Below are positions 10,916 through 19,352 of a DNA stretch of 64,000 nt, piece by piece. The position numbers and the translations under genes are program-made. Position 1 is the first letter of the stretch. Each line of letters starts with the position of its first letter. Under the pieces are notes generated by a model. It did not search any database, was not told where the DNA came from, and worked only from the letters and a program-made list of their open reading frames with translations. The stretch covers positions 4,002,001 through 4,066,000 of the forward strand of contig NZ_CP042331.1 in NCBI RefSeq assembly GCF_008253865.1, read 5' to 3'. Origin of the DNA: Bosea sp. F3-2. Its GTDB lineage: Bacteria; Pseudomonadota; Alphaproteobacteria; Rhizobiales; Beijerinckiaceae.

Positions 10916-13096
10916 TCAGCGGTTCTGGCCGGTCAGCAGCGGCGTGATGCGCCGCAGCGTCACGCGCCGGTTCTCGTGGGAAGCCTCCTGCGTCTGAATC
11001 TTCAGATACTGCTCGCCATAGCCCTGGGTCGTCAGGTTCTCCGGCGGGATCTGGAAGTCGCGCGTCAGGATCTCGGCGACCGACTGGGCCCGGCGATCCG
11101 AAAGCGAGAGATTGTCGACATCGGGACCGACGGCGTCGGTATGCCCCTCGACGAGGAACACCTCGTTGGGCGAGCTCTGCAGGGCGCGCTTGACCGAATC
11201 CGCGATCACGGCCAGACGCCGCCCCTGATCCGGCGAAACCTGCCAGGAACCGGTGTCGAAGTTGATCGTGTCGATATCGACGCTGCGCATGCGGGCGCGC
11301 AGATCCGGCGAGTAGCGGACCTCGTCCAGCGTATAGCGACGCGGTATCGCGGCGATCGGCGGCGCCATGATCGTCTCGTAGATCAGCGCCTCGTCGGCCT
11401 GATCCGCATCGACGATATAGCGCTCGCGCGGGATCGGCAGCGGCGGCGGCGGCAGGATCACGACATCATCGGCGAAGCGCCCAGGGCGATCGCGCAGAGT
11501 ATTGTCGATGATCACCACCTCCCGGTCATCGCGATCGATACGGGTGCGGCGGATCAGCCGGCCCTCCTGATCGGTGACGGTAACGATGCGCGTGCCGTCG
11601 GGTCGCTCGAACACGGTCCGCATCTCGCCGTCGCGGCGCTCGGAGCGCCCTTGCCAGCCGAGATCGCGGAAGCGCTGATCCTCATCCTGGCGGATGATGG
11701 CACGGCCGTCGTCGTCGCGGATGATGGTGCGGCCGGGCTCGCGGATGACGGTGACATCACCCTCGCGCCGCTCCTCGCGCCGCGCCCGAATGTCGTCGAA
11801 GCGCTGCGCTCCCTGAACGGCCATGATGCCACCGATCGCACCGACGCCGAGACCGATCGCGCCGGCCACACCCGGCGAGATGCCGCCGCGCCGGCCTTCG
11901 CGCTGCGGCGGCTGGCTGGGGAAGGCTCCGCCGGCCGGAGGCTGTGCCGGAGCCACGCCGGGCTGGGTCGGCGCGACACCGGGTTGCACCGGAGCTGACG
12001 TGCCGGGGGCGGCTGCCGGAGGCGCGCCCGGAGCGGGGCGTGCCGGCTGAGCGGGCGCCACTCCTGCAGGCGGCGTGCCCGGGGCTGGAGCTGGAGAGGC
12101 GGCGCCGGGTTGGGCCGGAGCCGGAGCGATCGGGGCCGTGGCCGGAGGCGTAGCGGGACGCGGCGCCTGTGTCGGAACTGCGCCAGCAGGCGGAGTTGGC
12201 GCTATAGCGCCCGGTTGAGCCGGAGCGGCCGGAGCGCCGGGAGCGGCAGCTGGAGGCGCCGCCAGGGGCTGCGGCCCGGTCGGCGCCGAGGGAGCCGTGC
12301 CGGGCTGCGGCGCTGCGCCCAGCGGCCGCTGGGACGGAGCAGCGGAAGGCGGGACGGCCGGCCCCCCGCGCGGAACCGCGGAGGGTGGCGCGCCGGCACC
12401 GGGCTGAGGCGCTGCGCCGGGAGCAGCGGAAGGCGGAGCGCCGGGCGGACGCGGCTGCCCGGCGGGAGCCGAGGGAGGCTCAGCCGGCTGCGGTGCAGCC
12501 GCCGGAGGGCGAGCCTGGGGCGGAGCAGCAGAGGGCGGCACGGCCGGGCCGCCGCGCGGCACGGCCGAAGGCGGCGCGCCGGGCTGGGCCGGAGCCGACG
12601 GCGGAGCTGCTTGCGGACGCTGGCCGGGTTGTGCGCCGGGCGCAGCGGCCGGCGGTGCAGACGGCTGCGGCGCTGCGCGCGGCGGCGTCGGCACGGTGGG
12701 CTCCGCCGGCGGACGCGGTGGTGTCGGTCGGGTCGCGGGCGGTTGCTCAGGCGCTGGGCGCAGAGCGGGAGGTGCCTCGCGGGGCATCTGCGGACGCTCG
12801 GGCTGCGGACGCGCGGCGGGCGGGGCGGCGGGCGGTTGCGGCGCAGGCATGGCCGGAGGCTGCGGCCGGGGCGCGGCCGGGCCGGGCTGCATCTGCGGCG
12901 GACGCGGAGCCTGGGGGGCGCCGGGCGCGGCGGGCCGCTCCGGGCCGCGCTGGCGTGGTCCCCGTCCCGGCTCCTCGTCGCCGGCTGCGGGTGCCTGGGC
13001 CAGCCGGTAATTGGCTTCGGCAAAGGCTTGCCCGGCCTGCGAAATGACGAGGGCCGGCAGGACGGTTCCGACCAGCAACCAGCGTTTCGTGCGCAT
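10916..13096 (-). CDS. OmpA-family outer-membrane/peptidoglycan-associated protein with very long Pro/Ala linker
   Basis: 726 aa from ATG 13096, with signal peptide MRTKRWLLVGTVLPALVISQ ending at AFAEA. Residues about 35-395 are an extreme Pro/Ala/Gly/Gln tract containing a repeated PPSAVPRGGPAVPPSAAP unit. A Gly-rich hydrophobic segment (about 400-425, GVAGAIGLGVGAIGGIMA) follows, then a highly charged Arg/Asp region (430-610). The C-terminal OmpA domain (about 612-726, NFDTGSWQVSPDQGRRLA, LVEGHTDAVG, LSDRRAQSVAEIL) has the peptidoglycan-binding TD...LS.RRA residues. It probably tethers the envelope to peptidoglycan. The very GC-rich linker produces many spurious open frames on the other strand. 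Confidence 0.88.
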   Translation of the reverse strand: MRTKRWLLVGTVLPALVISQAGQAFAEANYRLAQAPAAGDEEPGRGPRQRGPERPAAPGAPQAPRPPQMQPGPAAPRPQPPAMPAPQPPAAPPAARPQPERPQMPREAPPALRPAPEQPPATRPTPPRPPAEPTVPTPPRAAPQPSAPPAAAPGAQPGQRPQAAPPSAPAQPGAPPSAVPRGGPAVPPSAAPPQARPPAAAPQPAEPPSAPAGQPRPPGAPPSAAPGAAPQPGAGAPPSAVPRGGPAVPPSAAPSQRPLGAAPQPGTAPSAPTGPQPLAAPPAAAPGAPAAPAQPGAIAPTPPAGAVPTQAPRPATPPATAPIAPAPAQPGAASPAPAPGTPPAGVAPAQPARPAPGAPPAAAPGTSAPVQPGVAPTQPGVAPAQPPAGGAFPSQPPQREGRRGGISPGVAGAIGLGVGAIGGIMAVQGAQRFDDIRARREERREGDVTVIREPGRTIIRDDDGRAIIRQDEDQRFRDLGWQGRSERRDGEMRTVFERPDGTRIVTVTDQEGRLIRRTRIDRDDREVVIIDNTLRDRPGRFADDVVILPPPPLPIPRERYIVDADQADEALIYETIMAPPIAAIPRRYTLDEVRYSPDLRARMRSVDIDTINFDTGSWQVSPDQGRRLAVIADSVKRALQSSPNEVFLVEGHTDAVGPDVDNLSLSDRRAQSVAEILTRDFQIPPENLTTQGYGEQYLKIQTQEASHENRRVTLRRITPLLTGQNR

Positions 13097-13206
13097 TGCA
13101 ATTCCCGTTGTTCGTTTCAACGCACGGGTATCAGGGCCGCCCAGGGCCTGAACCCGCGATGAAGCAAAAACGGCGGGAATCGGGCAGAGGTTCCGGAGCG
13201 ATGGCC

Positions 13207-14109
13207 TCAGATGCCAGCTTCGGCCTTCACATAGGCCGCGATCTCGGCATGGGTCGCGAACCAGCAATCACCCTTCGCCTTGGCCAGCCGGATCAACTCC
13301 TCGAGGATCCAGAAGCGCGAGCGATAGGTGATGACATGCGGATGCATTGTCAGCAGGAAGAGGCCGCCCTCGGCATAGGCGCCCTCGAATTCGCGCCGGA
13401 AGATGTCGAAGACGGCTTCCGGTGGTGTATAGGGCCGCAGCGCCTGGAAGCGGTTCATGCTGAGATAGGCCGCGTCGTCGCGGATCCACTCGACCGGCAA
13501 TTCGACCATGCCCGTCGCCTCGCCCTTCTCGATGATCTCGTAGGGATCATCATCGGCGAAGAGGGAGGAATCGTAGATCAGGCCCAGCTCACGCTCGACC
13601 GAAAGCGTCACCTCCGAAAAATCCCAGGACGGGGTGCGCATGCCAACCGGCCGGACGCCGGTGATTGTCTCCAGCGTATCGGCGGAGCGCAGATGCAGTT
13701 CGCGCTCGTTCTCGGGCGGCACCGCCGTGTTCACCTCGTGGATCCAGCCGTGAAGGCCGATCTCGTGGCCCTCGCCGACGATGCGGCGCTGCTCGTCGGG
13801 ATAGAGCAGCGCGGTAACGGCGGGCACGAAGAAGCTCGCCGTGATGTCCTGCTGCTTCAGGAGTTCCAGGATGCGCGGCACCCCGACGCGATTGCCGTAC
13901 TGGCCCCAGGACAGACGCCCGACCGACTTGCCACCGTCGCGCAATTCGTTGGTCTCGTGATCGACGTCGAAGGAGAGCGCCACGGCGCAGCGGGCGCCGT
14001 TCTTCCACTTGGCCGGCTTGAGGTTGCGGCCGGCGCGCACGCGCTCGACCTTGCCGCGCCAGACCTCTTCCGGCCATTGCCAGGGCAGAAGTTCATCGGG
14101 TTGGGTCAT
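13207..14109 (-). CDS. Polysaccharide deacetylase-family hydrolase (PuuE/allantoinase-like)
   Basis: 300 aa from ATG 14109. The NodB-homology fold shows the metal Asp in ALSFDVDHET and the His pair in GLHGWIHEVN, followed by the GMRTPSWDF motif. The family includes peptidoglycan/chitin deacetylases and the cofactor-free allantoinase PuuE. Absence of a signal peptide and the position at the end of a peptide-type ABC transporter operon with a creatininase-like amidohydrolase favour a cytoplasmic amide or ureide hydrolase. The exact substrate cannot be read from sequence. Confidence 0.85.
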   Translation of the reverse strand: MTQPDELLPWQWPEEVWRGKVERVRAGRNLKPAKWKNGARCAVALSFDVDHETNELRDGGKSVGRLSWGQYGNRVGVPRILELLKQQDITASFFVPAVTALLYPDEQRRIVGEGHEIGLHGWIHEVNTAVPPENERELHLRSADTLETITGVRPVGMRTPSWDFSEVTLSVERELGLIYDSSLFADDDPYEIIEKGEATGMVELPVEWIRDDAAYLSMNRFQALRPYTPPEAVFDIFRREFEGAYAEGGLFLLTMHPHVITYRSRFWILEELIRLAKAKGDCWFATHAEIAAYVKAEAGI

Positions 14110-14131
14110 GACGGCTCTCCTTGCTTTGCAC

Positions 14132-14206
14132 GTCATGCTCGGGCTCGACCCGAGCATCTCCTTCCAAAGATTCTCGGGTCTGCGCTTCGCTTCGCCCGAG
14201 AATGAC
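14132..14206. repeat. Intergenic palindromic repeat, GTCATGCTCGGG type
   Basis: GTCATGCTCGGGCTCGACCC at the left and CGCCCGAGAATGAC at the right form a dyad in the gap between the deacetylase start and the ABC ATPase stop. It is the same family as 29415 and 31317. Confidence 0.7.
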
Positions 14207-14213
14207 GGGCTCC

Positions 14214-15923
14214 CTATGAAGCAACACTCGGCAGCACCGGCACGGCGGCGAGCAGGCGCTTGGTGTAGTCGTGCTGCGGATGGTCGTAGACCTCGCCGGC
14301 CGGGCCGCTCTCGACGATCTTGCCGCGATACATGATCGCGACGCGGTCGCAGAGATGGCGCACCACCGAAAGGTCGTGCGAGATGAAGATCAGTGTCAGG
14401 TCGAGTTCCTGCCGCAGCCGGATCAGCAGGTTGATGATCTGCGCCTGGATCGAGACGTCGAGCGAGGCGACCGGCTCGTCGCAGACCACGACGTCCGGCT
14501 GCATCGCGAGTGCGCGCGCAATCGCGACGCGCTGGCGCTGGCCACCCGAGAACTGGTGCGGATAGCGGCTGGCGAAATCCGGATCGAGCCCGACCGCTGC
14601 CAGCCATTGCCGGACATAGTCCTTCGCGTCGCCGCTCTTGATCAGCCCATGCGCCAGCGGCCCCTCCGCAATGCTGTCACCGACCGTCATGCGCGGATTG
14701 AGCGAAGCGAAGGGGTCCTGGAAGATCGTCTGCACACGCGTCGTGACCTTGTGCGGATGCTCGCCCTCGCTCATCACCGGCGCGCCGTCGATACGAACGA
14801 GGCCATGATCTGGCGCATAGATGCCTGCCGCCACGCGCCCGAGCGTCGACTTGCCGGAGCCGGATTCGCCGACGAGGCCGAGCGCCTCGCCGCGCTTCAG
14901 CACCAGCGTGACGTCGTCGACTGCCTGGACCGCCGCCGACGCGTTCGACAGGCCCGCCTTCTGCGCGATCTTGCGAAACAGCCCGGGCGTCTGTGCGAAG
15001 CGCTTGGCCACATGCTCGATCCGGACGTAATGCGTCTGGTCGCCAGAGATCGGCGCGGCATTCGCCTTGAGGCGCGGCGGCGGGGCGGCCTCCGCGCCGG
15101 CGCCGCCAGCCAGCAGCGCGCCGGGCTCGGAGCGCGAGGGCAACGCATCGAGCAAGCCCCGCGTATAGGGATGCTGCGGACGGGTCAGCACATCGAGCGT
15201 CGGCCCGGCCTCGACGATCTTGCCATGGCGCATGACGCAGACATGGTCGGCCAGTTCGGCGACGACGGCGAGGTCGTGGCTGATCCAGATCAGCGCCGTG
15301 CCGAGTTCGGCAACCAGCTCCTTCATCTCGGCCAGGATCTCGGCCTGCACGGAGACGTCGAGCGCAGTCGTCGGCTCGTCGCAGATGATCAGCTTCGGCC
15401 GGTGCAGCAGCGCGATGGCGATGGCGACGCGCTGGCGCATGCCGCCGGAGAACTGGTGCGGGTAGAAATCAACCTTGGCCTCGGGGTCGGGAATACGGAC
15501 CTGCGCCAGCGCCGCGACGGCGCGCCGTCGGGCCTCCGCGCCCGAGACCGTCTCATGGGCTTCCAATGCCAGCCTGATCTGCGTCCCGATGGTCAGCATC
15601 GGGTTCAGCGTCATCATCGGGTCCTGGAAGACCATCGAGATCTGCTTGCCACGGATGGCGCGCAGCTCGGCCGGGGAAAGCCCCACGAGTTCGCGACCTT
15701 CCAGCTTCACGAATGAACCGCTCTCGACGCGGCCGGGCGGATCGATCAGCCCGATGATCGAGAAGCCCGTGATGCTCTTGCCTGAGCCGGATTCGCCGAC
15801 AAGGCCCATCACCTCGCCGCGCTTCAGCGCAAACGAGACGCCGTCGACGGCTTTCACCACGCCAATGCGCGTATGGAAATGGGTCGCGAGATCGATGACC
15901 CGGAGAAGAGGCGCGTCGCTCAT
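14214..15923 (-). CDS. Dipeptide/oligopeptide-type ABC transporter ATP-binding protein, fused DppD-DppF
   Basis: 569 aa from ATG 15923. Two complete nucleotide-binding domains are joined in one chain. Each has a Walker A (GESGSGKSITG near residue 40 and GESGSGKSTLG near residue 360), an ABC signature (FSGGMRQRVAIA and FSGGQRQRVAIA) and a Walker B with CDEPTTALD / CDEPVASLD. Such fusions serve DppBC-type permeases and energise uptake of small peptides or related nitrogen compounds. The start overlaps the stop of the DppC-like gene by 4 bp. Confidence 0.95.
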   Translation of the reverse strand: MSDAPLLRVIDLATHFHTRIGVVKAVDGVSFALKRGEVMGLVGESGSGKSITGFSIIGLIDPPGRVESGSFVKLEGRELVGLSPAELRAIRGKQISMVFQDPMMTLNPMLTIGTQIRLALEAHETVSGAEARRRAVAALAQVRIPDPEAKVDFYPHQFSGGMRQRVAIAIALLHRPKLIICDEPTTALDVSVQAEILAEMKELVAELGTALIWISHDLAVVAELADHVCVMRHGKIVEAGPTLDVLTRPQHPYTRGLLDALPSRSEPGALLAGGAGAEAAPPPRLKANAAPISGDQTHYVRIEHVAKRFAQTPGLFRKIAQKAGLSNASAAVQAVDDVTLVLKRGEALGLVGESGSGKSTLGRVAAGIYAPDHGLVRIDGAPVMSEGEHPHKVTTRVQTIFQDPFASLNPRMTVGDSIAEGPLAHGLIKSGDAKDYVRQWLAAVGLDPDFASRYPHQFSGGQRQRVAIARALAMQPDVVVCDEPVASLDVSIQAQIINLLIRLRQELDLTLIFISHDLSVVRHLCDRVAIMYRGKIVESGPAGEVYDHPQHDYTKRLLAAVPVLPSVAS

Positions 15924-16798
15924 CGCTTCAGCCTCGGATTGACCTGGTCGCGGATGCGGTCACCGACGAGGTTGATGGCGACGATCAGGACGATCAGGGC
16001 GATGCCGGGGTAGATCGAGATCCAGTAGCGGCCCGAGAGCATGTACTGGAAGCCGTTCGCGATCAGCATGCCGAGCGACGGTTCCGTCACCGGCAGGCCG
16101 ACGCCGAGGAAGGAGAGCGTCGCCTCCAGCGCGATGGCATTCGCAACCTGCACGGTCGCGACCACGATCAGCGGCGGCAGGCAATTCGGGAAGATGTGGC
16201 GCCAGACCACCCGCCAGCCCGGCAGCGGCGTCGACAGCACCGCCTCGACATAGTCCTTGCCGCGCTCGGCAGAGGCCGCGCCATGGGCGGTGCGGGCAAA
16301 GTAAGCGTATTGCGCGGCAGCAAGCGCGGCGATGAGCTGAAGCTTGCCCTGGCCCAGCAGCGCCGAGAGCACGAGCGCGAGCAGGATCGCCGGGAAGGCG
16401 AGCTGCAGATCGATCACCCGCATGATTAAGGCTTCCCAGCGCCCGCCGGCATAGGCAGCGCCGATACCGAGCGAAACGCCGAGCGCGAAGGCGAGCGCGC
16501 CAGCCACCAGCCCCATCTGCAGCGAGATGCGCAGGCCGTAGAGGATGGCCGAGAAGAGATCGCGGCCCTGCGCGTCCGTGCCTAACCAATGGGTGTAGCC
16601 GCCCTCGCCGACATAGCCGGGCGGACGGCGCGCGTCTGTCAGCGACAGGTTCGCGAGATCGTAGGGATCCTGCGGTGCAACGAACGGCGCCAGCAGCGCG
16701 ATGCCGATCATAAGCACGACCACAGCAAGAGCGATGACCGCAGTCTTGCTCTCGCGGAACTCGGCCCAGAAGCGGGCGGCGGGTGAGGCGTCCTTCAT
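15920..16798 (-). CDS. ABC transporter permease, DppC type
   Basis: 292 aa from ATG 16798. An N-terminal cytoplasmic segment, one anchor helix (AVIALAVVVLMIGIALLAPF) and the VAPQDPYD motif precede the binding-protein-dependent permease domain with five further helices. The EAA-loop sequence RGKDYVEAVLSTPLPGWRVV is present. It forms the membrane channel with the upstream DppB-like protein and overlaps both neighbours by 4 bp. Confidence 0.94.
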   Translation of the reverse strand: MKDASPAARFWAEFRESKTAVIALAVVVLMIGIALLAPFVAPQDPYDLANLSLTDARRPPGYVGEGGYTHWLGTDAQGRDLFSAILYGLRISLQMGLVAGALAFALGVSLGIGAAYAGGRWEALIMRVIDLQLAFPAILLALVLSALLGQGKLQLIAALAAAQYAYFARTAHGAASAERGKDYVEAVLSTPLPGWRVVWRHIFPNCLPPLIVVATVQVANAIALEATLSFLGVGLPVTEPSLGMLIANGFQYMLSGRYWISIYPGIALIVLIVAINLVGDRIRDQVNPRLKR

Positions 16799-17769
16799 CG
16801 CGCGCTTCCTTTCCGCAGCCGCGGATCGAGCCCGACATAGGCGAGGTCGACGAGGAAGTTGATGGTGATGAAGACGAAGGCGACGAGCATAAGGTAGGCG
16901 ACCATCACCGGCCGATCGAGCGACTGAATGGAGTCGATGATCAGCTTGCCGATGCCGGGCCAGGAGAAGATCGTCTCGGTGACGACGGCAAAGGCCAGCG
17001 TCGAGCCGAATTCGAGGCCGAACACAGTGACCAGCGGGATCGCGATCAGCCTCAGCACGTGTCGGCGCAGCACGGTCCATTCCGAGAGACCGGCGGCGCG
17101 GGCGAACTTCACGGTGTCGGAGAGCATGGCCTCGCGCGTTCCGGCCCGGGCGAGGCGCGTCATCAAAGCGAGCTTGAAGAAGGCGAGGTTCAGCGCCGGC
17201 AGGAGCAGGTGGCTGAGCCCGTTCAGCGTCAGGAAGCTCCATTCAACGCCGAAGACGGAGACCGTCTCGCCGCGCCCGCCGGCCGGCAGCCATTGCAGTT
17301 CGACGGCGAAGGCCATGATCAGCACGAGGCCGATCCAGAAGGTCGGCACGGAGAAGCCGAGGATCGAGACCGTCATGATGAGTTTGGAGGCGAAGCCGTC
17401 CGGCCTGTAGCCCGCATAGATGCCGGCGGGGATACCGATCAGCGCCGCGCTGCAGACCGCTGCCAGCGTCAGCTCCAGCGTCGCCGGCAGGCGCGACAGG
17501 ATGAGCTCCATCACCGGCATGCCGAAGACGAAGGAGCGGCCGAAATCACCGTGCAGAACGCGGCCGAGGAAGGTGAGGTACTGCTCCCAGAGCGGCCGGT
17601 CGAGCCCGTAATGGGCAATGGTCTGGACCCTGAGCTCCTGGCTGACATCGGGACCGATCAGCACGTCGATCGGATTGCCGATGGCGTAAACGCCGACGAA
17701 GACCAGTACCGACATGACGAGCATGACGACGAGCGCCTGCAGGAGCCGGAGGGCGACGTGGCCTAGCAT
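16795..17769 (-). CDS. ABC transporter permease, DppB type
   Basis: 324 aa from ATG 17769. The N-terminus RLLQALVVMLVMSVLVFVGV and the following NPIDVLIGPDVSQELR region are typical of DppB/OppB. Six transmembrane helices follow, with the EAA-like stretch TVKFARAAGLSEWTVLRRHV and the C-terminal YVGLDPRLRKG. It is first of the three overlapping transporter genes. A 200-bp repeat-containing gap separates it from the upstream creatininase-like gene. Confidence 0.94.
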   Translation of the reverse strand: MLGHVALRLLQALVVMLVMSVLVFVGVYAIGNPIDVLIGPDVSQELRVQTIAHYGLDRPLWEQYLTFLGRVLHGDFGRSFVFGMPVMELILSRLPATLELTLAAVCSAALIGIPAGIYAGYRPDGFASKLIMTVSILGFSVPTFWIGLVLIMAFAVELQWLPAGGRGETVSVFGVEWSFLTLNGLSHLLLPALNLAFFKLALMTRLARAGTREAMLSDTVKFARAAGLSEWTVLRRHVLRLIAIPLVTVFGLEFGSTLAFAVVTETIFSWPGIGKLIIDSIQSLDRPVMVAYLMLVAFVFITINFLVDLAYVGLDPRLRKGSAR

Positions 17770-17771
17770 GG

Positions 17772-17932
17772 CGCCTCCCCTCCCCCTTGTGGGGAGGGGT
17801 TGGGGGTGGGGGGCGACAAGGCAGGCGCAGCGACACCATCCGGACTGTAGGCCGATCCCAGCGCTTCTTGCCACCTCTCGCCAGGTGGCAAGCCCCCCCT
17901 CTCCAACTCTCCCCCACCAGGGGGGAGAGGGC
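17772..17932. repeat. G/C-tract palindromic repeat between creatininase-like gene and dppB-like gene
   Basis: CCTCCCCTCCCCCTTGTGGG with following GGGGTTGGGGG tracts at 17772-17813 is mirrored by CCCTCTCCAACTCTCCCCCA and GGGGGGAGAGGG at 17895-17932. GCCAGGTGGCAAG and CTTGCCACCTCTCGCCAG form an inner dyad. It is a non-coding repeat of a kind frequent in rhizobial genomes. Confidence 0.65.
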
Positions 17933-17974
17933 CGGTCGCGTCGACCAGCGCAAACTGGAGAGGAATTTCCCTCC

Positions 17975-18661
17975 TCACGGCCAGTTCTCCACCATCGCCG
18001 CGCGCGTCTCCTCGACCCCCACCTGCCAGACCTTCATCATGTCCGCGTCCGGCCGCTGGTAGAGGCCGTGGAAATTGCCGTCGCCGAGGATCTCGCGCCG
18101 CCTCGCGGGACTCGCGGCCTGGTACTGGGCCGCACTGAAGGGCGGCTTCAGCGTATCAGGCATCGCCACGCCCGCGAGCCGGGTCCAGGGGAAGTTCTCC
18201 ATCCAGGAGGCGTGCGACGCCGCCGGGTCGATCGCTTTCACCGCCGCCTGGAACTGCGGCGCCGCCCACCAATTGTGCAGCCTGATGCTCGCATCCGGAT
18301 GGCGGTCGAGCCATTCGGTCGCGAAGTTCAGCGCCGGCGAATTGCCGCCGTGACCGTTGACCAGCACGATCCGCCGGAAGCCCGAGCGATAGAAGCCGTC
18401 AAAGATATCGCCCAGCAGGGCCGTATAGGTACCGAGCTTCAGCGAGATGCTGCCGGGAAAGTCGAGAAAACCCGGCGTCATGCCATAGGCCAGCACCGGG
18501 AAGACGGGGATGCCGAGCGGCTCGGCCGCCTCCTTCGCCACGCGCTCGGACAGGATCACGTCGGTCGCCAGGCTGAGATAGGCGTGCTGCTCGACGCTGC
18601 CGAGCGGCAGGACGCAACGATCGTCCCGCTTCGCCTGGGCTTCGATCTGCATCCAGTTCAT
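17975..18661 (-). CDS. Creatininase/creatinine amidohydrolase-family protein
   Basis: 228 aa from ATG 18661 (MNWMQIEAQAKRDD); a longer frame to 18754 would add poorly conserved residues. Family motifs are LPLGSVEQHAYLSLATD (metal-binding Glu, His and Asp) and VNGHGGNSPAL. The family includes creatinine amidohydrolase, mycofactocin MftE and FAPy deformylase, all Zn/Mn enzymes acting on cyclic amides or formamides. With the transporter and the allantoinase-like gene it suggests catabolism of an imported nitrogen compound. Transcribed divergently from the MarR-type gene. Confidence 0.85.
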   Translation of the reverse strand: MNWMQIEAQAKRDDRCVLPLGSVEQHAYLSLATDVILSERVAKEAAEPLGIPVFPVLAYGMTPGFLDFPGSISLKLGTYTALLGDIFDGFYRSGFRRIVLVNGHGGNSPALNFATEWLDRHPDASIRLHNWWAAPQFQAAVKAIDPAASHASWMENFPWTRLAGVAMPDTLKPPFSAAQYQAASPARRREILGDGNFHGLYQRPDADMMKVWQVGVEETRAAMVENWP

Positions 18662-18766
18662 CTCGGCGACCAGCACGGCGCAATCCTTGCTTTGCTTTCG
18701 CAGGCGGTAGACAGTTCGATCACCCCCTGCCGAAACCATCCTTGACTCTGGCATTCCGGAGCGTCA

Positions 18767-18782
18767 AGTTCCATTTGGAACT
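18767..18782. promoter_or_regulatory. Candidate MarR-type operator in divergent promoter region
   Basis: AGTTCC-ATTT-GGAACT is a perfect 6-bp inverted repeat in the gap between the divergent creatininase-like gene (start 18661) and the MarR-type gene (start 18805). Size and placement suit a winged-helix MarR dimer controlling both directions. Confidence 0.55.
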
Positions 18783-18804
18783 AAATTGGCAGGGAGACAC
18801 TCCC

Positions 18805-19350
18805 ATGCGGCGCTCGCCGACCTCTCTTTCGCGCGTTGACCCGGAACGCGAGGCCGCGCTTGCGGCGCTCGACCCGCTGACCGTCACGAAGCTCTGGAAC
18901 AATCCCTGCTGGCTGTCCTTCCGGCTGAACTTCCTCGCGTTCCGCTTCAACGATCCGGTCTATCGCTGGATCGAGACCCGCTATGGCCTGGTGCGTCCGG
19001 AATTCGTTGCGCTCTACGCCGTCGGGCTGCGCGGGGGCGTCGCCGCGAAGAACATCGTCGCCTCGTCGGGGCTGCCGAAGAACACCCTGTCGCGCGCGGT
19101 GCAGAAACTGCTGCAGAGGCGCCTGCTCAAGCGCGAGACCGACCCTGACGACCTGCGCAGCTACGTGCTGCATCTGACGACGGCCGGCCACAAGATCTTC
19201 AACGAAACCATGCCGCTGATGGTGCAGCACCAGAACATGATGCTCTCCCATCTCAGCGAAGACGAGCAGCAACAGCTCTGCGCGCTGCTCGACAAGCTCG
19301 TCATCGCCTCGCCCACCTGGCCCAACGAACTCGAACACGAGGGGGACTAA
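18805..19350 (+). CDS. MarR-family transcriptional regulator
   Basis: 181 aa from ATG 18805 with an AGGGAG ribosome site 10 bp upstream. The winged helix is visible in LRGGVAAKNIVASSGLPKNT (recognition region) and the wing KLLQRRLLKRETDPDDLRSY. The C-terminal dimerisation helices follow. It lies 2 bp ahead of the substrate-binding-protein gene and is divergent from the transporter operon, so it is the likely local regulator. The effector is unknown. Confidence 0.88.
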   Translation: MRRSPTSLSRVDPEREAALAALDPLTVTKLWNNPCWLSFRLNFLAFRFNDPVYRWIETRYGLVRPEFVALYAVGLRGGVAAKNIVASSGLPKNTLSRAVQKLLQRRLLKRETDPDDLRSYVLHLTTAGHKIFNETMPLMVQHQNMMLSHLSEDEQQQLCALLDKLVIASPTWPNELEHEGD

Positions 19351-19352
19351 TC

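Noticed and set aside
12110..13162. A 350-codon Arg/Gly-rich plus-strand frame
   Set aside because: Produced by the GC-rich repeats of the OmpA-family linker; its composition is pure low complexity.
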